From Cinclus cinclus (taxonomy: Eukaryota > Chordata > Aves > Passeriformes > Cinclidae), in assembly GCF_963662255.1 (NCBI RefSeq), contig NC_085046.1, positions 53,972,570 through 54,036,569 of the forward strand: DNA of 64,000 nt, in the 5' to 3' direction. The translations under genes were made by a program, and so were the position numbers. The notes under the pieces are model-generated. The model was not told the origin of the DNA. It ran no database searches and saw only the letters and a program-made list of their open reading frames with translations. Shown here piece after piece: positions 59,330 to 64,000 of the stretch (the stretch's first letter is position 1; each line of letters starts with the position of its first letter).

Positions 59330-60162
59330 ATGGCCACGGAGACAGACTGGAACTGCCCCATCTGCCATGACGGTCCCGGTGAAAAGGCTTCTGTAACACC
59401 GTGCGTCCACCAGTTCTGCCTGGGCTGCATTGTGCGCTGGGTCAAGACCAAGCCATTGTGCCCCCTGTGCAGGCAGCCTATCAAGAGCATCGTTTACTCT
59501 GTTCGGTCGGAGGAAGACTTTCTGGAGATAGCTCTCCCAAGCTCCTCAGACTCATGGGCTGCTGGTCACCAGGATGAGCAGGGGGCTGCGGAGCGCATGC
59601 CCAGCACCTATGTAGCTGGCTTCCCAGCTGAGCTCTGGGCTGGCATTTTCCAGGACTGCTCAGAAATCCTGGAGCCCCTGCTGCCCTGGCTGAACCAGGA
59701 GCTTTCGCAGCTGCTCAGGACCCACTGGTGGGAGGTGGCTCTGGCACAGAGTGTGGTCGTAGCCAATTTGTGCTACTATGGGCTGAGGCAGGAGGCCTTG
59801 GTCCAGGAGCTGCAAGGCCTGCTGCAGGAGCAGACGGTGGCATTTGTGCGCCGGCTCATTGACACTGCTGCTGACAGGTGCAGTGATGAGATCCTGCGGC
59901 GGATGAACCTCCTGAACTCCCATGCTCAGGAGGAAGAGGAGCAGGAGCAGGAGCAGGAGGAAGAGGAGGAGGGTCCCAAAGGCATCACTGCCTCCCTCCA
60001 GGGGACTCTCACCCCCATGGTGGCCTCCTCCCACAGCCCTATGGTCTCCAATGTGGAAGCAGACACTGGAACATTGGAAGCCACGCTGCGTGAGGGGCCC
60101 AGCCGCTCTCCATCCATGCCCGTCCATGCAGAGCGGGAGCAGCCCCAGGACGAGCCTGGCGA

Positions 60163-60213
<51 letters not shown>

Positions 60214-60400
60214 AGGCCCCTCTGCCCAAGGCTGCAGCCGCAGCCGTCGTGCTCCTGGCCGGGACACGGACAGCGTGCCCAAGGAGCGCCGGCGCCCCAC
60301 AAAGAGGAAGGCCTCTAGACCTCAGGACTCTCCCCAGCCCCCAAAAAGGCCGTCCCGCCAGCGCAAGCCCAAGCCAAGGCCCCTTGATTGTAGGAAGTAG
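59330..60400 (+). CDS. Topors-like RING E3 ligase, copy 18 (356 aa)
   Basis: The only intact copy with a change inside the RING: R13H, directly after the second zinc ligand C12; the ligands themselves are kept. A163G, Glu-Gln pair present, 15 pure GCA codons (60164-60208). Both 5' features of the spliced model are damaged (exon 1 stop, intron 2 acceptor lost), so any protein should start at the main ATG from an unspliced or differently spliced leader. Confidence 0.8.
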
Positions 60401-62651
60401 GAGTAGATGTAGGAGTAAAGAATCAATGTTAGGAGTTGGAAATTGTTTTTAGAAGTAGGAAATAAATGGTAGAGTTAGGAAATCAATTGTAGAAGTAGGA
60501 AATAAATTGTTGTTTCTCTGACACAATCTCAGAGTGTGGCTTTCTCGGCCTTCTCCTGTTGCCTTTTCCCTCTGCCCTCAAATGCCAATGTGGGTGGCAA
60601 CTGGGAGGGGAGGGGATAGGAACATTGTAGCCACAGGGGCCCAGAGGAGCCCTGGCAGGGGCCTGTGCCCAGTGCTACAGGAAGACAAGAAGCAGCCCCC
60701 AGGCCAAGCTTGGGACCCAGCCTGGGAGTCTGGAAAGCTTCCTGCTCTCAACTGCAGGGCAGGACAGGCCATCTTCATGGGGCATGAGCTGCAGGCAGCA
60801 AGCGAGCTAAAAGGGACAGAAGGAGCCCTCAGCTGGGGTCACAGTCAGTGCTGCAGAGGAAAGCAAAACTTCTCGGGATCCAGAGCCAATGTGGCCTGAG
60901 GGAAAGTTCCTTCTTGACCCCAGGGCTACTGATTGGCCGTGTTGAAAAGGGGCTCTGGAATGAAGGCAGCCAGTGGAAACACCGGTCGCCTTGGAGAACC
61001 ACATGCCATCCTGCCTGTTCAGCAGAGTCAGCTGCACAGGACAACCCAGGGTCTGCCAGGCCAAGTGCCAGTGGCACAATAGGTAGAGTCTGCAAGGATG
61101 CTCCAGGAAGTCCCTGATGCAAAGAGATGGAGAGATGCTTCGTTGGTGTGGCTAGCTTTTAGCTGTCAGAATAAACCAAAACTCTTGTAGGGATCTTCAG
61201 AAGATCCCGCCCTTCAAAATGACAATGGCCTGCACCGAGAGAGGGGCCAGCTTCCAGTTTGATGCCGCCCTGAGCACTGAAGGGGATGAGTGGAGGGAAA
61301 GAGCCAAGAGGAAGGATGGATTTGAACAAATCCACAGGATTCCTGCCAAGCCATTGAAGCCTAAGTGCAGATGTATCCTTGGCCAAGGAAATGAGTGACT
61401 TGAGATGGCAACAAGTCAGATGTGTACAGGCGAGAAACGCAAGCCCTCTATTTAAGGAGGGTTCCGAACAATCAAGAGAGCTTTTGTCACGTGGATCACC
61501 GAGGGTTGTGTGTCTGTCTCCAGCCAGGACCGCGGTTACCGTTCTACTCAACGACAGCAGAGATTTTCTCCCCGTTTTGGACCGTTTTTGGTTTGCCCAA
61601 AAGGGTGCTTGATGCTTCTTTTTCAGTTCTCTCTCCATCGTCAACTTGATGTTTCAATGGGATGAGGAGAGCAACAGCGGGTTGCAAGGGTCACTGAGCT
61701 AAGGACCACACCATCGTGCCCGTCAACAGCGATCCAATGGGGCTGTGGAGAAGAAAAGAAATGGGAATAGAAAAGCAACCTGGCAAGAAGTTGATGCGGA
61801 GACTGGCAGGAGATGTCAGCATGTGCTCGCCTGTCCGAGTGGCGCAGGCGAGCAGCACTGAGAATAGAGAAGAAGGGCTGTCATGTCACGGGATTTAAAG
61901 CAGCCAAGCCACGTGCCTGATGTACACAGAAGCCTCCCGTGCCAAAAGTGGGAAACTAGCAGGTAATGTGCTTCTAGAGGAGAAATGCTGGGACTGAGGT
62001 GGCCAAATGATTATAAAATCTGAGGCAAGAAAGAGGGAATGATGGCATGGCCCACGTACCCCATGTTTTCTCCTGAGGCCGTGGACTTGCAGGGGCTAAA
62101 GGCCCGCTCTGGCAGATTTGGAAGGCAGTCAAGGCAGCCAGGCGAGAGCAGTGACATCAGCGTGACATCAGCGGCCCACAAACCGCATGGGTGGCAACCT
62201 CAGTGAGCAAAGCATTGTGACCTCACATCCCTCACTGCTTATGTTTGGGCACAGACAGAGCTGGGCTCAGACCGGCTCGCGCCTGGACTCCTGGCAAGCG
62301 TGCCTGCGAGGACTGGAAGCCCGCGAGGTCCTTGGGAGCTGCTGTGGGCAAGTCTGGGTTGTGATTCCCACGCCTTTGCCTGTTTCCTTAGCCATACGTG
62401 GTTGAGGAAGCCAAGCAGTGTGAGCGGTGCTTGCGGCGGCACAGGTGAGCGGTGCAGGAAAGGACTACGGGGTGGCCGTGGGCTGGGCGATGGTGTCTGG
62501 GGAGCTGTGAGTGTGTGGTGTCCTTCTTGAGGGGCCTGGGCGCTCCTTTGAGCCGCCCATCTCCCTGGGACAGCAAGTGACCTGTTTTGCAACGTGTCAC
62601 ACCAGCAGGAGGGAGCAGCTGCTGTGCCCAGCTCTGCTGCAAGCCACAAGC
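60401..62651 (+). other. Spacer 18/19: exon 3 acceptor of copy 19 lost
   Basis: Length is 2251 bp. Poly(A) signals are at 60461-60466 and 60501-60506. Candidate exon 1 is 61883-61962 (open) and exon 2 is 62392-62444. Intron 2 (62445-62592) ends GCAA, as before copy 18. Confidence 0.75.
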
Positions 62652-63487
62652 ATGGCCACGGAGACAGACTGGAACTGCCCCATCTGCCGTGACGGTCCCG
62701 GTGAAAAGGCTTCTGTAACACCGTGCGTCCACCAGTTCTGCCTGGGCTGCATTGTGCGCTGGGTCAAGACCAAGCCATTGTGCCCCCTGTGCAGGCAGCC
62801 TATCAAGAGCATCGTTTACTCTGTTCGGTCGGAGGAAGACTTTCTGGAGATAGCTCTCCCAAGCTCCTCAGACTCATGGGCTGCTGGTCACCAGGATGAG
62901 CAGGGGGCTGCGGAGCGCATGCCCAGCACCTATGTAGCTGGCTTCCCAGCTGAGCTCTGGGCTGGCATTTTCCAGGACTGCTCAGAAATCCTGGAGCCCC
63001 TGCTGCCCTGGCTGAACCAGGAGCTTTCGCAGCTGCTCAGGACCCACTGGTGGGAGGTGGCTCTGGCACAGAGTGTGGTCGTAGCCAATTTGTGCTACTA
63101 TGGGCTGAGGCAGGAGGCCTTGGTCCAGGAGCTGCAAGGCCTGCTGCAGGAGCAGACGGTGGCATTTGTGCGCCGGCTCATTGACACTGCTGCTGACAGG
63201 TGCAGTGATGAGATCCTGCGGCGGATGAACCTCCTGAACTCCCATGCTCAGGAGGAAGAGGAGCAGGAGCAGGAGCAGGAGGAAGAGGAGGAGGGTCCCA
63301 AAGGCATCACTGCCTCCCTCCAGGGGACTATCACCCCCATGGTGGCCTCCTCCCACAGCCCTATGGTCTCCAATGTGGAAGCAGACACTGGAACATTGGA
63401 AGCCACGCTGCGTGAGGGGCCCAGCCGCTCTCCATCCATGCCCGTCCATGCAGAGCGGGAGCAGCCCCAGGACGAGCCTGGCGAGGC

Positions 63488-63532
<45 letters not shown>

Positions 63533-63719
63533 AGGCCCCTCTGCCCAAGGCTGCAGCCGCAGCCGTCGTGCTCCTGGCCGGGACACGGACAGCGTGCCCA
63601 AGGAGCGCCGGCGCCCCACAAAGAGGAAGGCCTCTAGACCTCAGGACTCTCCCCAGCCCCCAAAAAGGCTGTCCCGCCAGCGCAAGCCCAAGCCAAGGCC
63701 CCTTGATTGTAGGAAGTAG
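62652..63719 (+). CDS. Topors-like RING E3 ligase, copy 19 (355 aa)
   Basis: RING and helical region are of the right-subfamily type. L227I in the linker is private. The Ala run (63486-63527, 14 codons) starts GCG GCA ACA, so its third residue is Thr. The tail has Leu where most copies have Pro (Lys-Arg-Leu-Ser). The acceptor before the coding exon is mutated as in copy 18. Confidence 0.85.
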
Positions 63720-64000
63720 GAGTAGATGTAGGAGTAAAGAATCAATGTTAGGAGTTGGAAATTGTTTTTAGAAGTAGGAAATAAATGGTAGAGTTAGGAA
63801 ATCAATTGTAGAAGTAGGAAATAAATTGTTGTTTCTCTGACACAATCTCAGAGTGTGGCTTTCTCGGCCTTCTCCTGTTGCCTTTTCCCTCTGCCCTCAA
63901 ATGCCAATGTGGGTGGCAACTGGGAGGGGAGGGGATAGGAACATTGTAGCCACAGGGGCCCAGAGGAGCCCTGGCAGGGGCCTGTGCCCAGTGCTACAGG
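63720..64000 (+). other. 3' flank of copy 19, cut by the window end
   Basis: It contains the TAGGA-rich 3' UTR with AATAAA at 63780-63785 and 63820-63825, then the start of the next spacer. ACACAATCTC and GTGGGTGGC variants are shared with spacer 18/19. The sequence stops before the 4-bp indel site. Confidence 0.8.

Larger units (their letters stand above)
1..64000 (+). repeat. Head-to-tail tandem array of ~3.3-kb gene units (20 copies visible)
   Basis: The whole window is one repeated unit, always in the same orientation. Distances between successive main start codons are 3301, 3314, 3335, 3304, 3301, 3329, 3305, 3341, 3694 (contains the N gap), 3310, 3310, 3320, 3326, 3301, 3332, 3332, 3320 and 3322 bp. 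Each unit is one RING-finger gene plus about 2.25 kb of spacer. Both window ends cut through a unit, so the array continues on both sides. Copies differ by scattered substitutions, a 4-bp spacer indel, a 6-bp coding indel and the Ala-codon run. Orientation and uniform spacing indicate expansion by unequal crossover rather than retroposition. Confidence 0.98.

Noticed and set aside
1..64000. CRISPR array, prokaryotic operon or prophage
   Set aside because: The repeat period is 3.3 kb with a gene in every unit, splice and poly(A) signals are present, and there are no short repeat-spacer structures or bacterial genes.
1..64000. Transposon or endogenous retrovirus driving the amplification
   Set aside because: No terminal repeats, target-site duplications, transposase, integrase or reverse transcriptase were seen. 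Uniform head-to-tail spacing fits unequal crossover.

Overview
The window is a eukaryotic ampliconic locus, most likely from a bird (a passerine would fit; a related reptile cannot be excluded). It is one head-to-tail tandem array with a period of about 3.3 kb. Every unit carries a plus-strand gene for a small nuclear RING-finger protein of the Topors-like E3 ligase type. The evidence for a vertebrate is the GT-AG splice signals upstream of the reading frame, paired AATAAA poly(A) signals after each stop, Kozak-type starts and the absence of any bacterial gene organisation. The bird assignment is inference from knowing that Topors-like RING genes are multicopy in avian genomes.

Layout: positions 1-299 are the 3' end of copy 0. 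Copies 1 to 19 follow (main ATG to stop): 2555-3604, 5856-6914, 9170-10249, 12505-13554, 15809-16858, 19110-20183, 22439-23488, 25744-26829, 29085-30143 (nonsense mutation), 32779-33837, 36089-37147, 39399-40463, 42719-43789, 46045-47094, 49346-50422, 52678-53754, 56010-57074, 59330-60400 and 62652-63719. The window ends in the 3' flank of copy 19. Spacers between copies are 2251 or 2255 bp (one is 2254), so nearly all variation in unit length lies inside the coding region, in a GCA (Ala) run of 8 to 20 codons and a Glu-Gln indel. A run of 200 N (31701-31900) interrupts the array, and the sequence on its two sides overlaps by 184 bp, so the true copy number is unknown.

Gene model: the main reading frame is one uninterrupted exon with a strong-context ATG. 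Upstream, each spacer has a conserved candidate exon 2 (53 nt) between a good acceptor and a good donor, a 148-bp intron, and a candidate exon 1 with an in-frame ATG and a CAG|GTAATG donor. Spliced together, these keep one open frame and would add 64 N-terminal residues. Encoded protein in order: C3HC4 RING (residues 9-47), a conserved helical Topors-like region (about 92-198), an acidic Glu/Gln stretch, a Ser/Pro linker, poly-Ala, and a basic tail with nuclear-localisation character.

The copies are nearly identical but form a mosaic. A left subfamily (copies 0-8, Ser-Pro-Arg in the tail) and a right subfamily (copies 9-19, Ser-Arg-Arg) meet at the nonsense copy next to the gap. Long tracts are shared two units apart, and adjacent copies 10/11 and 15/16 encode identical proteins. 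This is the pattern expected of unequal crossover and gene conversion. Several copies carry private splice-site or stop mutations. No mobile element, tRNA, rRNA, CRISPR array or second gene family was recognised.
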